The notes beneath the pieces are model-generated. The model was given only the letters and a program-made list of their open reading frames with translations. It did no database searches and was not told the DNA's origin. Shown piece by piece: positions 1 through 11,003 of a stretch of 64,000 nucleotides of DNA. The stretch comes from Pocillopora verrucosa (taxonomy: Eukaryota; Cnidaria; Anthozoa; Scleractinia; Pocilloporidae). The stretch is taken from positions 11,514,828-11,578,827 of the forward strand of contig NC_089323.1 of NCBI RefSeq assembly GCF_036669915.1, written 5' to 3'. The number at the start of each line of letters is the position of its first letter. Position 1 is the stretch's first letter. The position numbers and the translations under genes were made by a program.

Positions 1-690
1 GATTTTAGTCACGTGCTAGGCAACGTAAAATCAATAACAAGATAGAATTTCATTTCAGGCCTATTTATCAATTTTGTGGTGTATAACTTTCACATTTTAG
101 TACGTAATACGTATTTTGAATCTTTAAATTGTCTTGAAACTGAAAAGAAAATTGTTCGTTAAAAATTCATTGAAAATCGGTAGCTAAAATTGTTTGTTTA
201 GGTGTTATTTGATTTTCGTGTTAACTTGTAATTTCGTCAGTCGCCGGCATCTTTTGTTGCTTCACACAGGAAAAACACACGATACGAAACGTAATGATCG
301 ATTTTGTCCTCAATCTCACGCTATAACAGAAAAAGCTTTTGAACATCTGTAAACTCCGTGCGCTTCGCAGTAAGTGATATTTTCAATGAATCTTCGAATT
401 GTTTTCAAGTTCAAGGACTGTGAATTCCAATCTATGAAAACGAAGGTTTTTCTGTTATTTCAGTGTGAATCCTTGCATGCCTGCCAGTTGCTGGCGCCGC
501 TTGTCGAAACTAAAACGAAATAAAAAAACTTTTTTAAGATTATCATTGGCTTCTTTTTCACCCCACCACTATTCTTAGCAACAAAGGTCGCCATTTTGTT
601 TGTTTATTGCTCGCCAAAAACTATCAAATGCACTCAAAAGCCTAAAATCGAAAAAAAGTTTACAGGAATCGACCAATCGAGCGAGCGAGC
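1..690. other. Leftmost non-coding stretch, no gene recognised
   Basis: AT-rich sequence with short A/T runs. I see no coding frame with recognisable content and no inverted repeat. It does not clearly match the repeat unit that begins at about 690, so it may be an array edge or a diverged insertion. Confidence 0.4.
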
Positions 691-1433
691 TAGTTTCTTC
701 CAGATGTCTGGTTGATAAAAACATATCAAGTATTTTTTGTTGCGAGTCATATATGAAATTAAAAATACTCTCTGGATATATCCGATAAAAAGTTAAGATC
801 TAGTATAACTCGTTTATATCACTAAATAGACGGAAAGCGTTACTTGGCATATGTTAATTCTGTGGCATCTCATTCTGGCTCTTTTCCTCAAGTCAGTGAA
901 GTTTAATTTAGAAATAAATTTGCATTAAGAGTGAAACATGCAGACATCTGTCAGTTTTATATTTCCACAGTAAAAGATAAAACCCTGCTTTTCACGCAAA
1001 AATCATTGGCAGCCAAAGGAATATGATGATATGTTAAATTTAATTTTGGAAAAACGATCGATCACTGAGGGAACTCAATAAGACCTAGTGATGGTCAATT
1101 TTGTTTCAAATACTCTCTTAAAACTTCTGTGTTGTAGTTAAAAGCATCTTCTCAGTTGTGACCGGCTTGTATGGCAATAGGGCGCAAACGTAAGTGCTTT
1201 ATTTGAGTAACATTAAACAAATAACTTCAATGGCTCTTCTTTAATGTTCTTTGAAGTTCATTTCATATCACTTAGGAAGCAAACCAAAGGAGTAATATCG
1301 AACTACCGTCCTGTTATTTTTTACATCGTAGGAGCTTATAATAGGAGTCGTTATAATCATAATAAGCACTGTCGCATGCAACAAAGTTTCCTCAAGATAT
1401 GGCTGCTGTTTTTTTTACTCTTTGCCGTTTTTT
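690..1433. repeat. Receptor-unit 3' flank (unit 1)
   Basis: This stretch matches 9820-10860, 22290-23320 and 42540-43760 block by block. Shared blocks include the 'AGATGTCTGGTTGAT' motif near 700, a 'GAAACATGCAGACATCTG' motif near 935 and 'CACTGTCGCATGCAAC' near 1365. It lies downstream of receptor 1, which is on the minus strand. Short frames in it are not conserved between copies, so I treat it as non-coding. Confidence 0.8.
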
Positions 1434-3113
1434 TTACTCTTTGTCCTTCTCACCTCAGCTCAATCTATTGCCTCGACTCTTAATTCATATTTCGTGAACG
1501 TGGGTAAATCCCTTGCCAAAAAAATCGTTTCCGAACCGTACATAGCTAAAGCTACGGCCTGCCACTCGACTTTTACGTTTCAACCGATTAGTGAAGATTT
1601 TGTCTCAAGATCCATCAGTTCATTGAAAACCAATAAGGCCGTTGGTCTCGACAAAATTAGCGCGCGTCTTTTAAAAGATGCTGTGGACGTTATCACTCCT
1701 TCTCTTACGGCCTTATTCAATTTATCCCTTCAAACAAGAACATTTCCTTCGATATGGAAAACAGCAAAGGTTATACCCCTGTTTAAAAAGGGCGATAAAT
1801 TGAATGCTTCTAATTACAGGCCAATTTCCATTCTCCCGACTGTAAGCAAGATTTTAGAGAAGGCGGTACATACTCAGTTTTATGCATATCTTACTGAGAA
1901 TAATTTAATTTCACCCAACCAGTTTGGATTTAGATTGAAGTCATCTACTATTACTGCCACCATTCAGCTTTCTGATCAGATCCTTCACTCCATGGATAAT
2001 GGTTGCCTGACCGGTGCGGTTTTTTTAGACCTCGCCAAAGCGTTTGACACTGTCAATCACTCAATACTGCTCCAGAAGCTCTCAACTTATGGTGTTGATG
2101 ATGCTGGCAAAGCCTGGTTTACTTCATTCTTAACAAACAGAACACAAATGACTAGCTGTGATTATGCTTGCTCCAAAGCTGCCGCTGTATCGACTGGCGT
2201 TGCTCAAGGCTCTATATTGGGCCCACTTTTATTTATAATTTACATGAATGATCTACCTGATGTTTTGCAATCCTGTCATGTTACTTTATATGCAGATGAC
2301 ACTGTTTTATACCTCGCTTCCAAATCTACTGTAGACTTACAAAGTAAGATTAACGATGACTTAAAACGTATATGTAGGTGGCTTCGGGCAAACCAACTGA
2401 CTCTGAATGTTCAAAAATCCAAATTTTTGCTTATCGGTAGTAGTTCCCGCTTGAACAAAGTTGAGTCCATACTTATTTCGGCTGATGATACCCCTCTCGA
2501 TAACGTAGATTCTTTTACTTACCTAGGCATTGTGATTAATAACCACTTCTCCTGGACTGACCACATTGATTATATTCGTAGTAAGGTCAGTAGAAAGTTA
2601 GGTCTTTTAAGGCGTATTAAATCTTGCCTCCCCCTCAACGCTAGAATTATGTTTTTCAATAGTTTCATTTTACCTATTTTTGACTATGGGGATATCATCT
2701 GGGGAGATCGCGGAAATGCGTCCTTAATGTCTGAGCTGCAAGTGTTGCAGAATAAGGCCGCTCGCCTCATTTTAGACTTACCTGTTTATTTTTCCGCAAC
2801 TGAGGCCCTAAAGAGACTTGGCTGGAAACCATTACTGCGTCGTAGAAAAGAACACCATGCCATCTTTATGTACAAATTAATTAACAACCATTCATGTAAT
2901 ACTATTCCTGTCACATTTAATCGGGACTTTCATGGTTACAATACAAGATCGAGAAATGACGTTCGAAAATCCAGTGCCACAAGAAGATGGGGTCATTGGT
3001 CGTCAGTTAACTTTAGCGCAGATGTATGGAATGGTTTAGACATCTCACTAAGAAATGCAAACTCACTGCCTGCCTTCAAACGTGGCCTGTCTAAATTTAA
3101 TTTTGAATTTTAA
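1422..3113 (+). CDS. LINE reverse transcriptase, N-terminally truncated, frame open
   Basis: The 563-residue frame is a LINE reverse transcriptase, which copies the element RNA at the nicked target. Visible motifs are 'NYRPISILPTVSKILEK' near residue 131, motif A 'FLDLAKAFDTVNH' near 201, motif B 'GVAQGSILGPLLF' near 259, and the catalytic 'YADD' at 290-293. A 'FTYLGIVI' thumb motif and the C-terminal domain with a 'W..L' signature follow. The first ten or so residues come from flanking T-rich DNA, so the annotated start is not the element's own start. The apurinic endonuclease domain is missing, so the copy is dead on arrival although the polymerase frame has no stop. The YADD spacing and C-terminal domain fit the Jockey/CR1/L2 group, but the clade is not resolved by eye. 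Confidence 0.9.
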   Translation: MPFFLLFVLLTSAQSIASTLNSYFVNVGKSLAKKIVSEPYIAKATACHSTFTFQPISEDFVSRSISSLKTNKAVGLDKISARLLKDAVDVITPSLTALFNLSLQTRTFPSIWKTAKVIPLFKKGDKLNASNYRPISILPTVSKILEKAVHTQFYAYLTENNLISPNQFGFRLKSSTITATIQLSDQILHSMDNGCLTGAVFLDLAKAFDTVNHSILLQKLSTYGVDDAGKAWFTSFLTNRTQMTSCDYACSKAAAVSTGVAQGSILGPLLFIIYMNDLPDVLQSCHVTLYADDTVLYLASKSTVDLQSKINDDLKRICRWLRANQLTLNVQKSKFLLIGSSSRLNKVESILISADDTPLDNVDSFTYLGIVINNHFSWTDHIDYIRSKVSRKLGLLRRIKSCLPLNARIMFFNSFILPIFDYGDIIWGDRGNASLMSELQVLQNKAARLILDLPVYFSATEALKRLGWKPLLRRRKEHHAIFMYKLINNHSCNTIPVTFNRDFHGYNTRSRNDVRKSSATRRWGHWSSVNFSADVWNGLDISLRNANSLPAFKRGLSKFNFEF

Positions 3114-3301
3114 TTTACCTTACTAGTATTACTCTTAGTTAATACTTTGTGATTAGTATTTTTAATTAGTTCTTAGATTTAGTTTTAGTTATTTGTTTTT
3201 TTATTTGTAATTTATCTTTGTATTAGTATTTAATTTAAGAGGACCCTCCTGTAAACCACTTTTGTGACGCTGGCATCCTCATTAAAGATTATAGTATTAT
3301 T
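1434..3301 (+). mobile_element. 5'-truncated non-LTR retrotransposon (Jockey/CR1-group LINE)
   Basis: The element contains only the reverse transcriptase end of a LINE: no endonuclease domain precedes the polymerase. It ends in an A/T-rich 3' tail ('CATTAAAGATTATAG') rather than a long poly(A). The flanks are the receptor 3' flank. The uninterrupted sequence survives at 10831-10850, 31382-31400 and 34803-34822, so the element inserted in the TTTATT of the 'CCGTTTTATTGACTC' target. The left border is blurred by T-runs and a small duplication of 'TTTTTACTCTTTG', so it is good to about 10 bases. Confidence 0.85.
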
Positions 3302-3306
3302 TTATT
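3301..3306 (-). promoter_or_regulatory. Poly(A) signal of receptor 1, at the LINE junction
   Basis: TTTATT on the plus strand reads AATAAA on the minus strand, about 160 bases past the receptor stop. The same hexamer is at 10837-10842 and in the equivalent places near 31388, 34808, 23310 and 43754. Here it is the right-hand border of the LINE insertion. Its role is inferred from position and conservation. Confidence 0.5.
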
Positions 3307-3464
3307 GACGCAATTGGAAATAAAGAATTTTAACGAAGGCTCGAGCAACGAAGTGGTTACTTTCATATTCATTTCTATCTTATTAAGTGACTGTTGTCTT
3401 GTACAAACCAAAAGTCAGCCGGCTCTAAAATAACAAATAAAATAATGCCTCAATGGAGGCAGAT

Positions 3465-4418
3465 CTAACTCCATGGACAACAAACTAATTGTCTGATTGT
3501 CAGCTTCACTGCCTGTCTCACTTCATTAATCTTCCAGCAGTAAAGAAACGGGTTTAATGTCGAGTTGAAGTAAACTAAAGTTGCTACTATTCCTCTGGTG
3601 ACACGTAAATGCGATGAAAATGTTCCTTTATTAGGCTCCTCAAACACGATTACAACTATGGTATATGGTACATAACAAACAGCTAATGCTAACTGTATCC
3701 ACAGTGCACTGTACACCGCTTTTCTGTATCGCGGAATGTTCAGTGAATTTTGTTGGATCGACTGTAGTTGAACATGAACTTGTACTTGTGCCTGATGACG
3801 AATGAGGGTGCGAAATATCTTTGTGAACGAGGCGATTGAGATCACCAAATAAGATGGAATACAGATATAACCACACCATAGGGTTATACGGTAATCTAAA
3901 ATGTAGCATAAAGCAGCCACACTAGATAAAACCCAAACGGCAGCTAAAATAATACTTGTGCGCTTCAAAGTTACATTTGTTTTGTATCTCAGCCCCAACA
4001 ACAGGGCGAGAAGTCTGTCAACGGTTATGGCCGTGATTGTCCCCAAAGATACTCCACATAATGTATAACTGGTTATGTAGGCGGCGTCCCTTGTGTATCT
4101 ACAAAGATTCCAGTGTTCGTTAGCTATAGATATCCAATAAATAGCATGGAGAGGCTGGCTAACGAGACCAACCAAAAGATCAGTTATTGCCAGACAACGA
4201 TACAAAAGTTTGGATGGCGGATGGAGGGAAGATTCTTTACGAAGGGCAATGAGGATTAGAAAGTTACCAAGAATCGCAGTGAGAGAGAGGATCACATTTA
4301 CCAATGCGAGACAAATTGATTGTTGTTGTAATCCACCTGCCAAAGAGGGGGAACATAACAGTCCTTCATATGTTTCTATTCGTACTCCACCTCCTGTTAA
4401 ATTTTTTCTTGCCATCAT
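3465..4418 (-). CDS. Rhodopsin-family (class A) GPCR, intact copy 1
   Basis: This single-exon frame of 317 residues encodes a seven-helix plasma-membrane receptor coupling to heterotrimeric G proteins. Class A landmarks are in order: N-glycosylation site NLT at 6-8; G51-N52 in helix 1; D80 in 'TDLLVGL' (helix 2); C106 at the top of helix 3; D134-R135 in 'VDRLLAL', where the usual DRY is DRL; W162 in helix 4; an extracellular-loop cysteine at 182 or 186; 'CYVPY' at 248-252 in helix 6; and 'NPFLY' at 289-293 in helix 7. A short helix 8 and a CC pair (313-314) that could be lipidated follow. It starts with two consecutive ATGs, kept in nearly all paralogs. A possible 5'UTR splice acceptor ('GCAATCACAG') lies about 30 bases upstream. 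The ligand is unknown; amine-, adenosine/melanocortin- or chemoreceptor-like roles are all possible. Confidence 0.95.
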   Translation of the reverse strand: MMARKNLTGGGVRIETYEGLLCSPSLAGGLQQQSICLALVNVILSLTAILGNFLILIALRKESSLHPPSKLLYRCLAITDLLVGLVSQPLHAIYWISIANEHWNLCRYTRDAAYITSYTLCGVSLGTITAITVDRLLALLLGLRYKTNVTLKRTSIILAAVWVLSSVAALCYILDYRITLWCGYICIPSYLVISIASFTKIFRTLIRHQAQVQVHVQLQSIQQNSLNIPRYRKAVYSALWIQLALAVCYVPYTIVVIVFEEPNKGTFSSHLRVTRGIVATLVYFNSTLNPFLYCWKINEVRQAVKLTIRQLVCCPWS

Positions 4419-4830
4419 ACTTCTGTATTCCTTTTCCCCATAGGGTTACCTGTGATTGCAACAAGAAATAATTCACCGTAACAACAGCCGCCGAGAAATG
4501 ATTATACAAAAACATCTTGGGGAGATCGTTCTTTAAACTATGCAAAAACATCAGTTGTTAAGTCAAAGTCTTTTCGAACTTTTGTATGTGCCTTGGGTAT
4601 AAATTGGCAAAATGAGACTTCTGTAACGGGCTTCTTTTCATAGCACGACAAATTCTTTCCTGTCACTTGGCTAAACTTTCATTACCAGGATTGGTGTTTA
4701 TGCTTTAATATAATTTCGATGAAGTTAAGAAAAATCATTATCAACTTCAGCAATCTAAAAGAAACAAAGTCCTCGCCAGAGAGGTTAGTCGGTTTAGAAA
4801 ATAATAATTACTCGTGGCAATCTCCAAATA
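4419..4830. repeat. Receptor-unit 5' flank (unit 1)
   Basis: Sequence upstream of receptor 1, conserved in 12779-13160, 24440-25080, 31871-32320, 35907-36240, 44846-45060 and 56413-56880. Shared motifs are 'TAACAGCAGCCGCC' (or a close variant) and 'GGGTATAAATTGGC'. It should hold the receptor promoter and first untranslated exon, but no core promoter element can be assigned with confidence. Confidence 0.65.
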
Positions 4831-5360
4831 CAGTCGAACCTCGATTATCCGGACTCGGTGGGACTAGGGTAAATAGTCCGTATAATCGAGAGTCCGGATA
4901 ATCGAAAATATGAATATTAATGAGACAATGTAAACAAAAGAAATAAAGATAACACATTTTCAATTCTAAAAGTTTGCTTTAACAGACCGCTTTCGCTTCG
5001 TAGACATGTTGTCGTTTTGAGTTATGATCGTCTCGTGTGTTTACATAACCCACGCTCATCGAACTGATCAAGCATGACATTCCCTTAGCAACAAAATAAT
5101 ACTGAACCAATCAAAATTCAGCTGAACGCATTAGAATGCTTCTTGTCTCTTTTTGTCTCCGAGCGCTCGATCTTTCCAAAGCGGAGCGCTGTTTTAAACG
5201 CAATTTTCCTGACTTTTAACATAATTTCTGAATTTTTTTACCTCCTAAAGTTTTTAACATCTAAGGTCATTAATATTCATGAAAAAAACGGGACCAGAGA
5301 AAAAGTCCGGATAATCGAAAAGTCCGGATAATCGATGTCCGGATAATCGAAGTTCGACTG
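4831..5360. mobile_element. pogo/Tigger-type MITE with TA target duplication
   Basis: The 530-bp element has terminal inverted repeats 'CAGTCGAACCTCGATTATCC' and its complement 'GGATAATCGAAGTTCGACTG'. It is flanked by TA on both sides (4829-4830 and 5361-5362). The subterminal motif 'TCCGGATAATCGA' recurs several times at both ends. Unit 3 near 13146-13162 carries the empty site 'TCCAAATACATTAAAG'. CAGTCGAACCTC-type ends with a TA duplication are typical of pogo/Tigger elements. No transposase frame is present, so it is non-autonomous. Confidence 0.9.
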
Positions 5361-6653
5361 TACATAAAAGTATACAAAATTAATGTTTAGTCACAGATGC
5401 TAACATATATATATATAAAGATGTTCATGTTCAACGTTCTAACTAATAAAGCCTTCCAGCTTTTTACTTTCCGTTTCGCGCCCGACTTAGCTAGAAACGG
5501 AATCGGTGTCAGGGGTTGGACAGGAGCAACCTTCTCTGCGCTATTCATTTTCTTCATTTGGTCTCTTACTTTATTCCGAGAGATATTCGTCATTATATTT
5601 TCCCCTTTTTATCAGAGAAAAGTAAACCTTTTGAACTCTGTGATCCTCTTCTTTTTCGGTTAGAAATGAAATAAAGTTTTAAGGCAGCTGTCATGTGTAA
5701 GGCAAGTGATTGGATTCTTCTTGAGCATCAAAGATTCTTTTTTGATTAGGAAAGTTATCTTCCAATACTTAGGCATGATAAAAACAAATTATAAATTTGT
5801 GGTCTGAAATAAATCCATGGATAGATAAGAACTAGTTATACTCGTTAAACATTACTCTTTAACTTCATACAAAGCATTTGTTTTGAGACTTTCGTTTGTA
5901 CCTTTCAAAGAAGCTCACTTGGAAGGTTCTTGCGTTAAAAATACTACAATTTGTTTTGCAGGAGATCTTGTCAATCCTTTATGCCACAGAATTAAGAACG
6001 GAACTTGTTAATAAACATTCGTGTGCGACACAACTATGTATTTGTGTTGTAAGTAAATTTTAATTTAGGAGTTAATTATCTTTACGAGTCAAACGCAAAC
6101 ATCTGTAAGTATTTTCGTTGTATAATTAAGGACAAAACCTTGCTGTATAAGCCAAAATTGAACAGCAGTTCAAAAAAATAAACCCAGTAAGATCCGATAA
6201 TAGTCTTGTTTTGTTTCACGCGCTCTCCTTCAAATTGCCCACGGGTGATAAATCATCCTCAAATTTCGTATGTATTAATTTTTCGAAAAACAATTCAGAT
6301 TCATGTGTCTAACTGGCCTTGAGATCGGCTCGTATGTCAATAGGGTGTTTATGTTAAGCGTTTTATTTGAGCATGATTAAAAATTGAAAATAATTTACCT
6401 TCCATAAAATAATAACTTGAACAGCTCTCCTTTGCTACACTTTGAAGTTCAATTTTGTCCTCCACTTTCATATTTCAAAGAAAGTAAAACGAAGGAGTGA
6501 TATCACTCCCAGCATGTTACAATAAAAAAGTAATTGTCAAAGATCTTAATCGGTTTTTCAAAAGGAGAAAAAAATGAACTCGTGGCAATTTCCTACTAGA
6601 TAAAATTATGAAAATTTACAGGTGCAACATATGTTATATTAATAAATATTTAA
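5361..6653. repeat. Receptor-unit distal 5' blocks (unit 1)
   Basis: Blocks shared with other units: 'TTTCCGTTTCGCGCCCGAC' near 5468, 'GTGCGACACAACTA' near 6023 and 'ATCGGCTCGTATG' near 6322. Counterparts lie at 13240-13420 plus 20603-21700, 26040-27120, 32380-33650 and 45110-46400. No conserved coding frame is seen. Confidence 0.7.
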
Positions 6654-7571
6654 CAAATAGAGAAGGAAGACGAAAGAAGTGTAGGGAGAAAGATGAGACG
6701 TAGTCGAGTGTTTCTCCTCTCTTCTTGATTGCTCTAACCGCTTCCTAAGTGCTTTATAACAGAACAGAGCTCAGTCCAGTCTTCTCTATTTGTTTTATGA
6801 TGAAGAATTCGTTAAATTCCCCATGTATACTTTCAATTTTTAAACCGATTTTAATTCCAAAGCAAACAACAGTGTCGTCAGCATGCTCTATACTCTCCTA
6901 AAGCACGCTACAATAAGCCAATCAAAATCCTTTTTATAATAGTTAAAATAATCTTATTGGCTGCCTAAGACTAAAGCTGTCAAAAATGTAAAACCATTTA
7001 AGTCCAAATTCTGCAATTGCTTACAAACTCAAATAGTGTGGCAGGTCGAATTTAATACTTTTGCCTGAAGTTTTTTAGTCTCTAATACAGAATGTGGAGG
7101 TGAAATGTTCAGTGAAATCCGGCCGAATTGTGGCTCACAAAAAAACGCAAGTTTTTTCACATGACAAATAAAAAACAAACTGCTCAAGGCGAGTTTTACG
7201 AATGAACGACAGCCGAATGAATGAGTTGCCAGTAATTGGATCCTTGTCGAAATTACCACGAAATATGTAAAAAAAAAACCGAAAAACTTCCCTCCTTGCG
7301 TAAGGTTTATCGTGAAGTCATCATCGCGTAATGGTCTCGAAATATTACAAGATTAACCAGGAATCGCCAGGAAGTAATTCATTTAAGTCTTTTGAGTTGT
7401 ATTTATATATGTACAGCCTGTTTTCATGCTTCTTAACGTATTTAATAAACAAATTACGACGTTTGAAAATATACTTCCTTTACGGAGAGAAGTCGTTGTC
7501 CACAGAGATGGAAATTATTTTTACCGTGCTGTTGCTCTCTGAAAGGATGAAATAGGCGACGAAAAACATTA

Positions 7572-7785
7572 GGAAATCCCTCGTTCAAGTGATAGTTTGT
7601 TTGAGAAAAATCCAAAGGTATTTGAGCCGCAACTTTTCTTCCCGAACTCCTTGAAGGATCTTGTCAGGAAAAGCAATATCACGGGAACTCCGGCAGAAAC
7701 TGTGGATATATCATCGGTTGTGCATCGCTTCTTAAGAGACCATTTTGTATCACTCATCGTCACAGAAGAAAGGGTTCAGTTTTGA
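7572..7785 (+). CDS. Possible terminal exon of an unknown transposon gene
   Basis: A 71-codon open stretch begins right after an AG at 7570-7571 and ends in TGA. It reads through 'SLFEKNPKVFEPQ', 'NSLKDLVRKS' and 'AETVDISSVVHRFLRDHF'. The composition looks protein-like, rich in charged and hydrophobic residues and without low-complexity runs. It sits in the unique centre of the TTAA element, where an element-encoded gene would be expected. I do not recognise the family, no upstream exon was found, and the stretch could be chance. Confidence 0.2.
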
Positions 7786-8444
7786 GCCGATTATCAACGC
7801 TGATTCGTTCGTATTCATCACAACAAAGAAGCAGTGTAGGTGATTCATCACTTTAATGTACCGCAATAATATTTAATGTTCAAGTACGCCATTTCAATCT
7901 CCTGCTGCTTCAAGGTAAGCTCTTCTGCCGCTCTTTTGTATTACCAAGCCATGAAAAACGCTAGAAGTAGACTTAACACGTTCCAAAGACTGGAACGGCT
8001 TAGTTGAGTTATTCCTCGGCGATTAATGGTTATTTTTTCAAAATTTCAAGACCATTACGCCATGTCAAATTCACAATAAACCTTGCGTATGGAGACAAGT
8101 TAATCGGTAGATTTTACTACATATTACATGGTTTTTCAAACAAAAACTTACGCCTTCGTAGTATCAGCATTACCCAAATCCATTTCTGACAAAAGAGCGG
8201 CGAAAAAGCGAAAATCTCTCAATAAAATCGTTTTTTTGGACGTCGGAACAACTGTTCGCCATACATTTCCTTCTAGTGAGTTGCAATGTTTTCCCGTGGC
8301 GATTTCAGAAATCTGTGCGTAAACACAAGGATCCGACTACTGGCAACTCATTCATTCACCGGAGCTAGCTGCGTTGGACCTCAACATGATCGCGGTCGCT
8401 CTGACACCGTCATGATTAGTATGAATTTTGACAGTTATGCCACT

Positions 8445-8851
8445 TTGGCTATATTTTGCATTATTCCAGTTTTGTCCTGTTTTTTTTTTTGAACTCGAAC
8501 TTTATATACTATACGAGTGTTAGCTGTGTTTCAGTTTTGTTACTGTACTTAAGCTTGCAATCTCTCTCAATTTCGGAAAAGCGAGCCGGCAAGTATCAAC
8601 AGAAGAACCAAACAAAGGTTTGTAAATATACCAGGCGCCGTAATTTACGTTATTAAAACGTGAGCAGATACGAAAATCCTCAAAGGAAAAACAAAGTAAG
8701 CATTCCGAGTTTTAAAGATTTTCACGCTCAGTTAGATTGCAAGCTTACGTACGGTAATAAAAATCAAACACAGCTAACACTCGTATAGTATATAAAGTTC
8801 GAGTTCAAAAACAAAACAGGACAAAACTGGAATAATGCAAAATATAGCCAA
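8445..8851. mobile_element. Palindromic MITE nested in the right arm of the TTAA element
   Basis: The ends are 'TTGGCTATATTTTGCATT' and the exact complement. Inner arms match through 'GTTAGCTGTGTTT' and 'AAGCTTGCAATCT' to about 8575 and back from about 8738. The host arm is continuous on the opposite side of the parent element (around 6950-6990), showing that this piece is an extra insertion. No coding content. Confidence 0.7.
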
Positions 8852-9177
8852 TCTGATTGGAAAGGGATTGTGATTGGCTTATTGCAGCGTGCTTTATGAG
8901 AGTATAGAGCATGCTGGCGACGCTGTTCGCTTTGGAAATAAAGTTTGTTTTGAAAATTGAAAGTAATGCTTGGGGAATTTAACGGATTCTTTATTATAAA
9001 ACAAATAGAGAAGCCATGACTGTGCTCAGCTCTGTTATAAAGCACTTAGGAAGCGTCTAGAGCACTCAAGAAGAGGGGAAACGACGACTACGTCTCGTGT
9101 TTCTCCCTACACTTCTTTCGTACTCTAGCCTGCGTGCTTTATAACAGAACAGAGCACAGTAAAGGCTTCTCTATTTG

Positions 9178-11003
9178 TTAAATAGCGCGCGTTATGTCCA
9201 AACTTTATTATAAATATATTTACATACATATCCCAAGCGATATTCCCCAATTTTGAAGCCTTAAGTCCTCAACAATACAAGCGTTCGTTTAATATTAAAT
9301 TCAACATGAAAGAGCGTTTAGCTGCTGTTGCAGAAGAAGAGATATATTTATTTGTTGAATGAAGTTGTGCTAGAGAACACTGAAAATTAAACATTCCATG
9401 CAGCAATCCCGCGCTTTGAAAAAAAAAATTGTTCGAAGGACAATACGCAAAATAGCCTCCACTTGGCGCGAAATTATAGATCCTCGTATAATATCTGTCT
9501 CTCGGGGCTCACAGTTTTCCTCGAGTGTCGCTCTCGCTAAACTATTCGCTCCTCGGAACAAATAGTGTCTACAGAAAAATATCCGTAAGTATTTTCGCGC
9601 CAAATGAAGGTCATAGTTTATTTATTCACTTCCACTTTGGTGAATAGTTGCTTAATAAGCTATGAACGAGAATTTGCCAGAAAGAAGATACTTCGACACC
9701 AAACCCTTTGGTGCTTTTGTTTTTATTCCCTTCCTACGCCCTCTTAATCACTAATATATTCCGCTTTTATCAGAAGCAAATGTTGGCCTATTGGACTCTG
9801 ATATCCGCAGTTTCTTCCAGATGTCTGGTTGATGAAAACGTATCAAGTTCTTTTTGTGCAAGTCATTTGTGAAATTGAAAATTCTCTTTTGATAAGGACA
9901 GCTATACATTCCAATACTGAAGTATAAGCAAGGTAATTTATTCATAACAGCTGGATGTATACGATGGAAAGTTAAGATCTAGTAAAACTCGTTCAACAAC
10001 TTATAAGACTCCAACTTTGTTAACAGCATTTTTATTGAAGCCTTCCACTTACTTGTTAGAAATACACACTTGAAAGTTTCTTAGGCAAAAAATATTGCAT
10101 TTCTTTAGCTAGGATTTCATGGTTGTGTCTTGCATTTATATTTCTTGATAGACGAAAAGCGTTGCTTGGCAAATGTTAATTCTGTAGCATTTCATTCTTG
10201 CTGTTTTCCTCAAATGCACAGAATATGGGCTGCAGTCTGTAATTAAACATAAATTCGCGGCTGTATTACATGTTTATGTTTATCACTGAAGTTTAATTTA
10301 GAGACGAAGTTGCATTAAGAGTGAAAAATGCAGGCATCTGTCAGTTTTATTTTCTCACAACAAAGGATAAAACCCAGCTTTTTAAGCAAAAAATCATTGG
10401 CAGCTAAGGGAATAAAACGAGGTGTTACATTAAATTTTGAAAAAACCATCGATCTCCGATAGAGCTCAATAAGAACCAGTGATGGTCAATTTTGTTTCAA
10501 ATACTCTCACAATTTGTGTGTTGTAGTTGAAAGCATCTTCTGACTTGTGACCGGCTTGTATGGCAATAGGGCGAAAACGTCATTTGCTTTATTTGAGTAA
10601 TATTAAAAAAATAACTTCAAGGGCTCTTCTTTAATATTCTTTAAAGTTTACTTTTATCCAACAATGTCATATTACTAAGAAAGCAAACCAAGGGAATAAT
10701 ATCGAACTATTAACTTCCTGTTTGTTTCTACATCGTACGTGCTCATATCAGGAGTCGTTATGTTCATAATAAGCACTGTAGCATGCAACAAAGTTTCCTC
10801 AAGATGTGGTTGCTGTTTGCTTTGGCTCTTTGCCGCTTTATTGACTCAATTGGAAATAAAGAATTTTAACCAAAGCTAGAGCAACAATGTGGTTAACTTT
10901 CATATTCATTACTATCTAGTAAAGTGACCAACAAGCGTTGTCTTGTAGAAACCGTAAACCATAAAGTTAGCTTAGTTTCATAATAGCCTCAATCGAGGCA
11001 GAT
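9178..11003. repeat. Inter-receptor unit blocks (end of unit 1, 3' flank of unit 2)
   Basis: Holds in order the 'ACAATACAAGCGTTCG' block (9272), the 'ATCCGTAAGTATTTTCGCGC' block (9582), the 'AGATGTCTGGTTGATG' block (9820), the 'GCAGGCATCTGTCAG' block (10330) and the receptor 3' flank with AATAAA (minus) at 10837-10842. Short minus-strand frames around 9370-9600 are not maintained in the paralogous copies, so I do not call them genes. Confidence 0.7.

Larger units (their letters stand above)
6654..9177. mobile_element. TTAA-flanked long-inverted-repeat DNA transposon with hairpin ends
   Basis: The ends are 'CAAATAGAGAAG' (left) and 'CTTCTCTATTTG' (right), flanked by TTAA at 6650-6653 and 9178-9181. 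The arms are about 600 and 870 bp: left 6654-7270, right about 8310-9177. The right arm is lengthened by a nested MITE. Each arm starts with its own hairpin of about 160 bp, recognisable by 'AGTGCTTTATAACAGAA'; the left hairpin has lost part of one side. A fragment with the same left arm is at 33660-34380. A TTAA duplication fits the Kolobok or piggyBac superfamilies. I recognise no transposase, so the superfamily is open. Confidence 0.75.
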
